Positions 24,324 through 32,463 of a stretch of 64,000 bases of DNA are shown one piece after another (the stretch's first letter is position 1; each line of letters starts with the position of its first letter). The DNA lies in contig CALFMN010000154.1 in NCBI GenBank assembly GCA_937879875.1, positions 1 to 64,000 on the forward strand, given 5' to 3'. The notes below the pieces were generated by a model. That model had not been told where the DNA came from and made no database searches. It worked only from the letters and a program-made list of their open reading frames with translations. Both the position numbers and the translations under genes were made by a program. Source of the stretch: an uncultured Chloroflexota bacterium (GTDB lineage Bacteria; Chloroflexota; Dehalococcoidia; CAUJGQ01).

Positions 24324-25130
24324 ATGCGTCCTCTGCCCCGCCGGGTCTACATCGCCGTTGCCGTGGTCGCCTGCGCCGCGATCGCGGCCTTCGGCGTGGC
24401 GATCGCCGTGGCGCCGTTCCATGCGCGGCTCGTCACCTGGCTGATGGCCGGGGAGATCGCCGTGGCGGCCGCGGCCTCGCTGCTCATGCCGGTGCCGCTG
24501 GCCACGCGTACGTTGCACTACGTCACCACTACGCCGATCTTACTGGCCGCCGTGCTGTTGCCCGCGCCGCTGGCGATGGCGGAAGTCATGCTGGTGTGGA
24601 TCGCTACGGATCAGGTTCGGCGCATGGACCGAGCGGCCCCGCGCCCCATTCCCTGGGTTGAGACGGCGTTCAACGCCGCGAAGACCGTGCTGCGTGTCGG
24701 CGTGGGGGCCGTGGTTTTCCGCGGGGTGAGCAGCGTGCCGCTGGTGGCCGGCGCACTCAGCGATCGGGTGCTGTTGGCCGTCGTGGCGGCGGGCGTGGCA
24801 ATGTACCTGACGAACCAACTGCTCGTGCACGGGATCGTCAGCGTGCAGTCCGGCCGCTGGCGGCTGGCCGCGCTCGTGCGGCTCGCCCGCGTGGACCTGA
24901 TGCAGGATGCTTCGTTACTGTTGCTCGGCGTGCTCGGCGCGATCATCGCCGGGCGCGCCCCGCTCGCGATCGCCGTGCCGCTCGCCCTCACGATGGTGAT
25001 CCAGCGCGAGCTGTTGCGCGCGCGTGGCGACACGCTGGTCGACCTCGTCAACACGGACGAAGCGCCGCGCGCCACCGAGGCAGCGCGCGGCACAGCGCCG
25101 CTGACCGCGATGTTCTGGTGGGCCAGCTAG
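24324..25130 (+). CDS. Multi-pass membrane protein
   Basis: 268 residues with about seven to eight hydrophobic segments spread over the whole length, starting right after MRPLPRRVY. The layout resembles the membrane sensor halves attached to HD-GYP or GGDEF domains in this kind of genome, but no output domain follows. The ATG at 24324 is chosen for the GAGGTGG five bases ahead. Function is unknown; it may be a stand-alone sensor or transporter-like protein. Confidence 0.65.
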   Translation: MRPLPRRVYIAVAVVACAAIAAFGVAIAVAPFHARLVTWLMAGEIAVAAAASLLMPVPLATRTLHYVTTTPILLAAVLLPAPLAMAEVMLVWIATDQVRRMDRAAPRPIPWVETAFNAAKTVLRVGVGAVVFRGVSSVPLVAGALSDRVLLAVVAAGVAMYLTNQLLVHGIVSVQSGRWRLAALVRLARVDLMQDASLLLLGVLGAIIAGRAPLAIAVPLALTMVIQRELLRARGDTLVDLVNTDEAPRATEAARGTAPLTAMFWWAS

Positions 25131-25174
25131 GCGGTCAGCCACCTATGCCATACCCCCGAACCGCACGGCGCAGG

Positions 25175-25318
25175 CTAGCAGCCGGCACACCAGCTATTGT
25201 CGGCGTGTGCCACCGGTGTGGCCTGATGGCCGACGCCGATACCACTGCCCACCACCGCGAAACCCAACACCGCTGCCACCAGCAATCCGCGAAGTCCGGA
25301 GCTCTTGATCCGACGCAT
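25175..25318 (-). CDS. Small secreted peptide, 47 residues
   Basis: The ATG at 25318 has a GAGGAG site eight bases ahead. The peptide is MRRIKSSG, a hydrophobic stretch of about 20 residues, then PVAHA with a good signal-peptidase site, leaving only DNSWCAGC as a mature part (or a longer tail if cleaved earlier). The WCAGC ending with two close cysteines recalls a thioredoxin-like or metal-binding tail. No family is recognised. The ribosome site and signal peptide make translation likely. Confidence 0.5.
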   Translation of the reverse strand: MRRIKSSGLRGLLVAAVLGFAVVGSGIGVGHQATPVAHADNSWCAGC

Positions 25319-25591
25319 CACGTCACTCCTCTGCGTGGCCTATTCGCCACACCTTGAGCAACGAGTGCCGGCGCGAGCTCCTGCAGGGGCGTTCGGTAAC
25401 GAACGAGGAACAGCCGCGTTGCGAGCCGGTCTCCGCGCCATGGCGCATCGGCGCGGAAGGAGGCTGTTCGGACACATGCGGTGGCGCGGTGGCGGACGCA
25501 GCCGCCCACGAGCGGCCGCGTAATTCGCTACACTGACGGCGAACTGCCGCCTCACGGAATGAGCGGCACCCGACGCACAGGGTCCGCCGCT

Positions 25592-25741
25592 ATGGCCGAG
25601 CTGCCGACCGGGACGATCACCTTCCTCTTCACGGACGTGGAGGGCAGCACCCGCCTGGGGGAAGCCTATCCCCAGGCGATGCGGGCCGTGATGGCCCGCC
25701 ACGACGCGCTGCTGACGTACCGGAGAGCCGATGCCTGCTGA
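25592..25741 (+). pseudogene. 5' fragment of an adenylate/guanylate cyclase gene
   Basis: The 49 residues open MAELPTGTITFLFTDVEGST and continue to AVMARHDALL, the start of the class-III nucleotide cyclase domain as found in large cyclase-ATPase-LuxR proteins. Asp of the first metal site (FTD) is present, but everything after about residue 43 is lost. The frame then runs into the restriction-modification genes, whose first gene starts inside it at 25731. It is a remnant cut by insertion or deletion. Confidence 0.8.
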
Positions 25742-26204
25742 CGGTGAATCTGCCGGCCGCACGCGCCAACCGTGGAGTGCCCTTCCACCGTTCGAAGTGC
25801 CGTCGGCCACGCGTAGCCGCAACATGGCGTCGATTCGGGCGGCTGATACGGAACCCGAAGTCTATGTGCGCCGCGTGCTGCATGCCGGCGGATTCCGCTT
25901 CAGGCTGCGTCCACGGTCGCTGCCGGGACGACCGGATCTGGTCTTGCCCCGGTATCGGCTCGCGGTCTTTGTGCATGGCTGCTTTTGGCACCGCCATGAC
26001 TGCACCAACGTCAGGGTTCCGCGGACGAACACGGCCTACTGGCGGGCGAAACTTGATGCAAATGCCGATCGGGATCGGCGCAACGAAGCTTTGCTCGCGC
26101 AAGCGGGTTGGGCTGTTCGCATCGTTTGGCAATGCAGGCTGGCCGCGGACACAGCGACTCTGCTGGCCGACCTTCGCGTCTTGCGCGAGCGTACGCGGAC
26201 ATAA
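25731..26204 (+). CDS. vsr: Very short patch repair endonuclease
   Basis: 157 residues with the Vsr signature: TRSRNMASIRAADTEPE, GRPDLVLPRYR with the catalytic Asp, then FVHGCFWHRHDC with the conserved Phe, Trp and His residues, and a C-terminal GWAVRIVWQC. Vsr nicks T:G mismatches produced when 5-methylcytosine deaminates, so it protects the recognition sites of the adjacent C5-methyltransferase. The ATG at 25731 is preceded by GGAGAG. Third-position A/T is higher than in neighbouring genes. Confidence 0.92.
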   Translation: MPADGESAGRTRQPWSALPPFEVPSATRSRNMASIRAADTEPEVYVRRVLHAGGFRFRLRPRSLPGRPDLVLPRYRLAVFVHGCFWHRHDCTNVRVPRTNTAYWRAKLDANADRDRRNEALLAQAGWAVRIVWQCRLAADTATLLADLRVLRERTRT

Positions 26205-26246
26205 GGGCCTTGCGCCCCCGCCGCAGGTGCTCGATAGTCTGACAGT

Positions 26247-27266
26247 ATGGAACAGATGAGCTATGTCGAGAGAATCAACGCCGGCCTGGAGCCGAATCCT
26301 CGAACTGAAAGCGTCGTCGTCGATCTGTTCGCCGGTTGCGGTGGCCTGGCCCTCGGGTTTGAGGCGCAGGGATACGCGACACATGGCTTCGAAATGGACG
26401 AGGACTGCTGCGAGACCTACCGGCGGAACCTCAGTGGCCAGTGTTCGCAGGTCTACTTGACCCCTGAAACTGAATTGCCGCCGGCCAATGTCGTGATCGG
26501 CGGCCCGCCATGTCAGCCATTCAGCGTTGGCGGCAATCAGCTTGGCCGGAGAGATGATCGCGACGGCTTCCCGACGTTCATCTCGGCTGTCAAACGGCTG
26601 AAGCCGGACATCTGGCTGTTTGAAAATGTGCGCGGGATGTTTTACCGCAATCGGAGCTACATGGAACAAGTCACAGACAGCCTCCGCGGCCTGGGGTATA
26701 TCGTTGATGCGCGCCTCCTGAACGCCGTGGACTACGGCGTGCCGCAGAACCGGGAGCGGCTGGTAGTTGTGGGCCATCGCGGCGGCTTTCGGTTTCCTCA
26801 GCCGCTAACCCGGCGATTCACCGCGGGTGAGGCGCTGGGGGAATCTGCGTTCGCATGTCCTCCAAATGCGAAGATCCTGACCGAGAGCATGGATGCGTAC
26901 GTCGCCCGCTATGAGCGGGCCTCCAAATGCGTCCGCCCGCGAGATCTCCATCTTAATCGGCCGGCCCGTACGCTCACGTGCCGCAATCTTGCCGGCGCTA
27001 CCGGCGACATGCAGCGTGTCCGGCTGCCCGATGGGCGTCGCCGGCGCTTGCTCGTGCGCGAAGCGGCCCGTTTACAAAGCTTTCCAGACTGGTTCGCGTT
27101 CTACGGGTCCGAAGGATCGCAGTTCAATCAGATAGGAAACGCAGTGCCTCCGATGTTCGCGTTCGCGTTAGCCGCAGCTGTGCGGTCGTATCTGGACGGT
27201 ATGGGCGAAGCGGCTGAGGTTCCGGCCGAGATGCTAGCCGGCCCGCGGCAACCCTCCCTCTTCTGA
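26247..27266 (+). CDS. DNA (cytosine-5) methyltransferase
   Basis: 339 residues with all key motifs: I VDLFAGCGGLALGF, IV GGPPCQPFSVGG with the catalytic Cys, VI WLFENVRGM, VIII QNRERLVVVG and X FNQIGNAVPP. The target-recognition region (about 190-260) is short. It should methylate cytosine in the site cut by the following nuclease. The sequence specificity cannot be read. A second in-frame ATG lies three codons on. Codon use is A/T-richer than in flanking genes, consistent with horizontal transfer. Confidence 0.95.
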   Translation: MEQMSYVERINAGLEPNPRTESVVVDLFAGCGGLALGFEAQGYATHGFEMDEDCCETYRRNLSGQCSQVYLTPETELPPANVVIGGPPCQPFSVGGNQLGRRDDRDGFPTFISAVKRLKPDIWLFENVRGMFYRNRSYMEQVTDSLRGLGYIVDARLLNAVDYGVPQNRERLVVVGHRGGFRFPQPLTRRFTAGEALGESAFACPPNAKILTESMDAYVARYERASKCVRPRDLHLNRPARTLTCRNLAGATGDMQRVRLPDGRRRRLLVREAARLQSFPDWFAFYGSEGSQFNQIGNAVPPMFAFALAAAVRSYLDGMGEAAEVPAEMLAGPRQPSLF

Positions 27267-27334
27267 ATTCGAATCTTGGTGAGGCAGCTTGCTTCCGGAT
27301 CTAATGGCTGGCGGACAGCGGCGACGGCGGCTCG

Positions 27335-28285
27335 ATGAGCAAGGTGGACGACGCCAGGGATATCCTGCGACAACTCGGTTTCGCCGGGGCACAGCAGAGC
27401 ACGATGTGCGCTCTGACTCTCTTGGCACTTGCTGGCTTGGACGAGTCGACAGCCTGGTCGAGCGCGTCTGCGCCGCGGCTGGGTATTGCTGGGCCGGATG
27501 GAATCATGGCCTTTGTCCGGGACCGGCTTGGTCACCCTTATGCGATGAACACCAGGGAAAGCTTCCGAAAGCAGGCGTTGCATTACTTCGTGCTTGCTGG
27601 AATCGCGCTGCGTAACCCGGACAATCCGGAGCTTGCGACAAATGACCGGCGGAATCACTATGCGCTTCGCGCTGAAACGGTTACGCTGCTGCAACACTAC
27701 GGATCCGAGTCATGGCCGGAGCAGTTACGGCGGTTTCAGACAATGCGGCCTGCCTTGACCGACCGCTCGCGAAAGGTCGCCGACAGCTACCGGCTCAGCC
27801 TCGCACTTGATAGCGGAGATGTCATTACGCTGGCCCCCGGTCCGCATAACGTGCTTCAAGCCGCGATTGTTCGCGAGTTTCGGCCTCGATTTGCGGCAGC
27901 GGCACGTCTCCTCTACCTTGGCGACGCTGAGAACAAGACGCTTGTTTATCTCCAGTCTGAACTGGAAGGGCTGGGAATTTCTCTGTCAAGCCATGACAAG
28001 CTGCCCGATATCGTGCTGCACGATCCTGGGAATCGAAGGGTCTTCCTCATCGAGGCGGTGTATTCAACTGGCCCTGTCTCTCCAAAGCGATTCCTCGAAT
28101 TGGAAGAGGTGTTCGAACAGACGGGTTTGACCCGCGTGTACGTTACAGCCTTCCCGAACTTCACGACATTCAAGAAGTATGCAACCATCATCGCGTGGGA
28201 GACTGAGGTTTGGCTGGCCGAGGCGCCCGACCACTTGATCCACTTCGACGGCGAAAAGTTTCTGCGTTCACTCGCTGAGGGATAG
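27335..28285 (+). CDS. BsuBI/PstI-family type II restriction endonuclease
   Basis: 316 residues. The N-terminal half (to about 160) is helical, as in the BsuBI/PstI N-terminal domain. The C-terminal half carries LYLGDAENKTLVYL, then HDKLPDIVLHD and FLIEAVYSTGPVSPKR, the family's PD-(D/E)xK-like catalytic core. PstI relatives cut CTGCAG and are normally partnered by adenine-N6 methyltransferases; here the partner is a C5 enzyme. The start is at 27335 without a strong ribosome site. It is the last gene of the low-G+C island. Confidence 0.88.
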   Translation: MSKVDDARDILRQLGFAGAQQSTMCALTLLALAGLDESTAWSSASAPRLGIAGPDGIMAFVRDRLGHPYAMNTRESFRKQALHYFVLAGIALRNPDNPELATNDRRNHYALRAETVTLLQHYGSESWPEQLRRFQTMRPALTDRSRKVADSYRLSLALDSGDVITLAPGPHNVLQAAIVREFRPRFAAAARLLYLGDAENKTLVYLQSELEGLGISLSSHDKLPDIVLHDPGNRRVFLIEAVYSTGPVSPKRFLELEEVFEQTGLTRVYVTAFPNFTTFKKYATIIAWETEVWLAEAPDHLIHFDGEKFLRSLAEG

Positions 28286-28479
28286 CGCCTCGCCAGTATG
28301 GACTACGGCCGCTGCGGAGCGCTGAGATCTGCGCTTGGTTGGTCTGCGGCTATACGCCGGTTTGACCATGCCCGCGCGGCTTTCTACAGTGGCGAAGATA
28401 CGGACATAAGACAGCAGAGATTCGACGGTGCGCCGGGCCGTGTGCCGGCTTCGCGCGTCGCTCAGGAGCCGGCCCTGCC

Positions 28480-29958
28480 ATGACCGCGTTGCGCTTTTCT
28501 ACCCAGACCTTTGAAACCGCGCCGCTGCACCTGGCGAACACCGACGAGTCGATCGTCAAGGGCGGGCGGCGACTGTTTTCACGGCTCGCGGACGCCTTTC
28601 AGGGCATCCGCCAGATCGGCGTGATCGGCTGGTCCTCGCAGGGGCCGGCACAGGCGCAGAATCTGCGCGACTCGCTCGCCGGCTCCGGCATCATCGTCAA
28701 GGTCGGGCTGCGCGCCGGATCGGCCTCGATTCCCGCGGCCGAGCGCGCCGGCTTCACCCGCGCCGCCGGCACGTTGGGCGAGATGTACGAGGTGATCCGC
28801 GAGTCCGATTTGGTGCTGCTGCTGATCGCGGACGCGGCGCAGGCGCAGGAGTATCGGCAGATCTTCGCCGCGCTGCACCCCGGCGCCACGCTCGGCCTCT
28901 CGCACGGCTTTCTGCTCGGCTACCTGAAGAGCATCGGCGCCGCGTTCCCGGCGAACGTCAACGTGATCGGCGTCTGCCCGAAGGGCATGGGTCCGTCCGT
29001 GCGGCGGCTGTACGAGCAGGGCGCGGACGTCGACGGCGCCGGCATCAACTCCAGCTTCGCCGTCGAGCAGGATGTGACCGGCCACGCGACGGACTACGCG
29101 CTGGGCTGGTCCGTCGCGCTCGGCTCACCCTTCACCTTTCAGACGACGCTCGAGTCGGAGTACAAGTCGGACATCTTCGGCGAGCGCGGCATCCTGCTCG
29201 GCGCGGTGCACGGCATTGTCGAGGTGCTGTATCGCTGGTACGTGAACCAGGGGATGTCCAAGGACGACGCCTTCATCAACTCCGTCGAGGCGATCACCGG
29301 GCCGATCAGCAAGCTGATCTCGCACCACGGCATCCTCGCCGTGTACGAATCGTTCAACACCGAGGAGAAAGAGACGTTCCGCCGGGCCTACTCGGCCGCC
29401 TATCACCCGGCGTTCGAGATGCTGATGGAGATCTACGACGAGGTTTCGTCGGGCAACGAGATCCGCAGCGTGGTGATGGCGAACCAGCGCTTCGGCCGCT
29501 ATCCGATGGGCAAGATCGACGGCACGGAGATGTGGCGAATCGGCGAGGGCGTGCGGGCGCGGCGCGGCAGCTTCAGCACGCCGATTCCACCGGTCACGGC
29601 CGGCGTCTACATCGCCACGATGATGGCGCAGGTCGATCTGCTCAAGGAGAAGGGCCACCCCTACTCGGAGATCGCCAACGAGTCGATCATCGAGGCGGTC
29701 GACTCGCTGAATCCGTATATGCACTTCAAGGGCGTGGCCTACATGGTGGACAACTGCTCCACCACGGCGCGGCTGGGTGCGCGCAAATGGGCACCGCGCT
29801 TCGACTACATCCTGATGCAGCTCGCGCTGCCGAAGCTGGACCGCGGCGATCCGGCCGACCCCGAGCTGCTCCGCGCCTTCGAGACGAACGACATCCACCA
29901 GGCGCTGGCGAAGTGCTCCGAGCTGCGCCCGCCGGTGGACATCGCCATCCTCGGGTAG
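28480..29958 (+). CDS. ilvC: Ketol-acid reductoisomerase, plant-type (class II)
   Basis: 492 residues, the long class II form. NADPH-binding IGVIGWSSQGPAQAQNLRDS, then GLSHGFLLGYLKS and VCPKGMGPSVRRLY are followed by the duplicated knotted C-terminal domain (ESEYKSDIFGERGILLGAVH, NESIIEAVDSLNPYMH, VDNCSTTARLGARKWAPRFD). These stretches are strikingly like chloroplast enzymes and unlike the class I form of most bacteria. It catalyses the second step of valine/isoleucine synthesis. It is monocistronic here; no ilvB, ilvN or ilvD is nearby. A hairpin follows the stop. Confidence 0.93.
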   Translation: MTALRFSTQTFETAPLHLANTDESIVKGGRRLFSRLADAFQGIRQIGVIGWSSQGPAQAQNLRDSLAGSGIIVKVGLRAGSASIPAAERAGFTRAAGTLGEMYEVIRESDLVLLLIADAAQAQEYRQIFAALHPGATLGLSHGFLLGYLKSIGAAFPANVNVIGVCPKGMGPSVRRLYEQGADVDGAGINSSFAVEQDVTGHATDYALGWSVALGSPFTFQTTLESEYKSDIFGERGILLGAVHGIVEVLYRWYVNQGMSKDDAFINSVEAITGPISKLISHHGILAVYESFNTEEKETFRRAYSAAYHPAFEMLMEIYDEVSSGNEIRSVVMANQRFGRYPMGKIDGTEMWRIGEGVRARRGSFSTPIPPVTAGVYIATMMAQVDLLKEKGHPYSEIANESIIEAVDSLNPYMHFKGVAYMVDNCSTTARLGARKWAPRFDYILMQLALPKLDRGDPADPELLRAFETNDIHQALAKCSELRPPVDIAILG

Positions 29959-30024
29959 GTGACAGGGCACAGATGACAGGTTACAGCGGGCTCAGCACAA
30001 GACCCTTACTGTCACCTGTCACCT
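29957..30024. terminator. Inverted repeat between ilvC and tetR (convergent)
   Basis: AGGTGACAG at 29957-29965 can pair with CTGTCACCT at 30009-30017 or with a second overlapping copy at 30016-30024. It lies over the stop codons of two convergent genes, so it probably works as a bidirectional terminator. Confidence 0.5.
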
Positions 30025-30612
30025 GCGTAATCCGCGCAGCAGGCGGTCGAGCGACTCGCCGACCTCGGCGCGGGTGGCCCGCGGGTCGTCCGCCTGGGCG
30101 AGCAGCATGCCCGCCTCACCGAGGGCGCCGAGCAGCATGTGCGCCAGCGGCTCCAGCGGCTGCGGGTCGAGTTGGCCCGCGTCGACGGCAGCCTGCAGCC
30201 CCGCGCGCGTCGCGCCGATGCCGTAGCGCTCGTCCATCTCGCGCCAGGCGGGCCAGCCCATCACGGCGGGGCCGTCGATCAGCACGATCTGGCGCATCGC
30301 CGGCTCAAGGCAGCTATCGAGGAAGGTCTGCATCGCCGTGCGTATCCGCTCCCACGGGTCGGGAATCGCGCCGGCCGCGGCAGCGAGCCGGTCCATCGAC
30401 TCCTGCTGCACGTCCTCGACCACGGCGCGGAACAGATCCTGCTTGTCCTTGAAGTGGTAGTACAGCGCGCCGCGCGTGACGCCGGCCTGGCGCACGATCT
30501 CCTCGGTCGCCGTGCCGGCGAAGCCGCGCTCGGTAAACAGGCGCCGGCCCACGTCCAGCAGCAGGCGGCGCGTTTGCTCGGACCGCTCGGCCTGCTTACC
30601 CTTGACATACAT
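30019..30612 (-). CDS. TetR/AcrR-family transcription regulator
   Basis: 197 residues. The helix-turn-helix is GTATEEIVRQAGVTRGALYY with HF following, a close match to the AcrR-like consensus. The C-terminal half contains IVLIDGPAVMGWPAWREMD, a stretch common in one TetR subfamily. The target gene is not obvious: no divergent gene directly adjoins. A 21-bp palindrome covers the start codon, which suggests strong autorepression. Confidence 0.9.
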   Translation of the reverse strand: MYVKGKQAERSEQTRRLLLDVGRRLFTERGFAGTATEEIVRQAGVTRGALYYHFKDKQDLFRAVVEDVQQESMDRLAAAAGAIPDPWERIRTAMQTFLDSCLEPAMRQIVLIDGPAVMGWPAWREMDERYGIGATRAGLQAAVDAGQLDPQPLEPLAHMLLGALGEAGMLLAQADDPRATRAEVGESLDRLLRGLRR

Positions 30613-30627
30613 ACAGACTGTATGTAT
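30607..30627. promoter_or_regulatory. 21-bp palindrome over the tetR start codon
   Basis: ATACATACAG-a-CTGTATGTAT, perfect apart from the central base. The tetR start codon (30610-30612) lies inside the left arm. The ribosome site GGAGGA is on the far side, so repressor binding would block initiation of transcription or transcript extension at the gene's very start. Confidence 0.75.
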
Positions 30628-30723
30628 CCTCCAATCACCACGTGGATGATAGCACAGCCGCTGCGGCAGCGGTGAAAGCCGAGGGGTTCGAATCTCGAGG
30701 AAGGCCGGCAGCAGCGGGCACCC

Positions 30724-30947
30724 GGGGCACCTAACCCTGATATCGCTGAAGCGATATCTGTCCCTTCCCGCCTCGGGAAGGGACTTCTGGAGCGCTCCAC
30801 TCGCCGTGCGAGGGCAACGGGGCCGGGGTGTCCTTGTGAGACATGCAAACGGATTTTCTCCCGCACCTCCGGATATCCTCGAAGTCGTCCCTTCCAGTTT
30901 CGGGAAGGGACAGCTTTGCCGCCAGGCAAAGCAGGGTTAGGTGCCCC
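30724..30947. repeat. Hairpin-tipped inverted-terminal repeat element, copy A
   Basis: Starts GGGGCACCTAACCCTG (30724-30739) and ends with its exact reverse complement (30932-30947). Inside each end is a stem: GATATCGCT/AGCGATATC on the left (30739-30758) and GCTTTGCC/GGCAAAGC on the right (30913-30932). Then TCTGTCCCTTCC on the left mirrors GGAAGGGACAG on the right. The centre is copy-specific. No coding potential is seen. It fills most of the 394-base gap between tetR and the next gene. Confidence 0.85.
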
Positions 30948-31006
30948 GCGCGGCCTCGCCAGGACGCATCGACCTTCAACCTCATGGAATCACAAGGAGA
31001 GCGATC

Positions 31007-31264
31007 GTGACCACGCAAACCAACAACCGTACCGACCTGATCACGCGGCTCGAAGCAGAGCAGACCGCGTTGCAGGCCGTGCTGCGAGATTTGCCGGAAG
31101 AACGCATGGGCGAGACGCTGCTGGGCGTGTGGTCGCTCGGCGACGTCCTCACGCACATCGCGACATGGTACGAGCTGGCCACCCGCGATAGCGAACGCGC
31201 CATCCACGGTCGGACGCCGGCGCTGGCCACATTTCAGCCTGGCCGCGGCCCGCGTCCGACCTGA
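31007..31264 (+). CDS. Short DinB/ClbS-like protein, probably truncated
   Basis: 85 residues from a GTG at 31007 with AAGGAG in place. The sequence LITRLEAEQTALQAVLRDLP followed by VWSLGDVLTHIATWYE matches the first two helices of ClbS/DfsB-type DinB proteins, which are usually about 160-170 residues. The rest is replaced by a short tail (ALATFQPGRGPRPT), so it is probably a remnant or a minimal form. Its stop overlaps the next small gene in TGATG. Confidence 0.55.
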   Translation: MTTQTNNRTDLITRLEAEQTALQAVLRDLPEERMGETLLGVWSLGDVLTHIATWYELATRDSERAIHGRTPALATFQPGRGPRPT

Positions 31265-31440
31265 TGCAGCCGCTCGCCTGGATGCGCGGTTTCCGCACCA
31301 CCATTATCGGCCTGGCGCTGGCGGGCGTCGGTGCGGCCTGGCTCTGGCAGATCGGCTGGTTGCTGGCCGTCTCCCTGATCGTCGGCTTCGGCGAAACGCT
31401 TGAGTCCTCGCTCGACATCGACGCTTTCGAGAGAGAATAG
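31264..31440 (+). CDS. Small membrane protein, 58 residues
   Basis: The ATG at 31264 overlaps the previous stop by one base. The peptide begins MQPLAWMRGFRTT and has two hydrophobic segments (IIGLALAGVGAAWLW and GWLLAVSLIVGF) before an acidic end (SSLDIDAFERE), suggesting a two-helix hairpin in the membrane with both ends on one side. No family is recognised. Coupled translation and the well-formed helices support a real gene. Confidence 0.55.
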   Translation: MQPLAWMRGFRTTIIGLALAGVGAAWLWQIGWLLAVSLIVGFGETLESSLDIDAFERE

Positions 31441-31517
31441 GGCGTAGCGCGTAGGGCCGTAGGGAATAGAGGGGCCTGAAGCCGTCCCTCTACGCCCTAC
31501 GCCCTCTGCCCTACGCC
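31441..31517. repeat. Low-complexity CCCTACGCCC intergenic repeat
   Basis: GGCGTAGCGCGTAGGGCCGT on the left is loosely complementary to several copies of CTACGCCCTA on the right. It separates convergent genes. Similar CCCT/AGGG-rich intergenic stretches recur at 38843-38936 and 40106-40163, and probably serve as bidirectional terminators. Confidence 0.5.
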
Positions 31518-32300
31518 CTACACAACGCCGGAGGTGCCGCCGTCGAAGTTGATGGCGACGCCGGTGATGTAGGCGGCGCGCTCCGAGCAGAGAAAGGCGA
31601 TCAGCGCTGCGGCTTCGCTCGTCTCGGCGATGCGGCCGATCGGCACGTTTTCACCCATCCTTGCCCACGCCTGATCCAACGGCAGATCGGGAAAGCTGGC
31701 GAGGGCGCGGCGTTCGAGCTGGGCGCTCTTCACCAGCCCGATGCAGACCGTATTGACGAGGATCTTATCCTTCGCCAGCTCTTTCGAGAGCGCCTTGGTG
31801 AGGGCGATGCCGGCGGCGCGGCTGACGCTTGTGGGCAGGGAGCGGGCGCCCGGCTGCTTGGCGCCGATGTTGGTCAGGTTGACCACGCGCCCGCCGCCGG
31901 CCGCGCGCATCATCGGCACGACGAGGCGCGTGGTGCGTACGGCGGCCATCAGCTTCAGATCGAGGTCGGCGTACCAGCCTTCGTCGTCCACGCTTTCAAA
32001 CGGACCAGCGGCCGATGTGCCGGCGTTGTTCACCAGGCGCGTGATCGGCCCTAGCTGCGCGCGTACTGTCTCCACGCAGCGGGCGATCTCGTTCGGCTTG
32101 CGCACGTCGGCCGGCACGGCGATCACGTCGCCGCCGCTCGCCTTGCGGATCTCATCCGCCGCGGCTTCGAGCACGTCCGGCCGGCGGGCGCAGATCGCCA
32201 CGCGGGCGCCCTCGTGCGCCAGCGCTTCCGCCGTCGCCTTGCCGATTCCCTCGCTTCCGCCCGTGACAAGCGCCACCGCGCCGCGCAGCCCCAACTCCAT
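31518..32300 (-). CDS. SDR-family oxidoreductase with altered catalytic residues
   Basis: 260 residues of Rossmann type: the NAD(P) loop is VTGGSEGIGKA, then ADVRKP, NNAGTSAAG and the catalytic-serine strand VVNLTNIGAKQ. The normal Tyr-x-x-x-Lys is replaced in the text PTSVSRAAGIALTKALSKEL, where Thr and Arg fall at the Tyr and Lys places. A C-terminal ITGVAINFDGG is typical. It may use another mechanism or have lost dehydrogenase activity. The start at 32300 follows GGGGTACACC. Confidence 0.8.
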   Translation of the reverse strand: MELGLRGAVALVTGGSEGIGKATAEALAHEGARVAICARRPDVLEAAADEIRKASGGDVIAVPADVRKPNEIARCVETVRAQLGPITRLVNNAGTSAAGPFESVDDEGWYADLDLKLMAAVRTTRLVVPMMRAAGGGRVVNLTNIGAKQPGARSLPTSVSRAAGIALTKALSKELAKDKILVNTVCIGLVKSAQLERRALASFPDLPLDQAWARMGENVPIGRIAETSEAAALIAFLCSERAAYITGVAINFDGGTSGVV

Positions 32301-32463
32301 CGGTGTACCCCTTGCAGCTGACAGGTTACAGGTGCCAGGGGACAGTATGGCCGAAGCTCGTGGCTTATGTCATGGTGTCTCTTCTCAGAAAGAGAACAAA
32401 TGTGCTATTTTGAAGCGCATCAGGAGCCTGCGGCAAAACGCGGGCAGCGCGGAGGGATGCACG

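Noticed and set aside
24324..25130. HD-GYP or GGDEF signalling protein
   Set aside because: Only the membrane part is present; no output domain motif occurs before the stop or in the following 400 bases.
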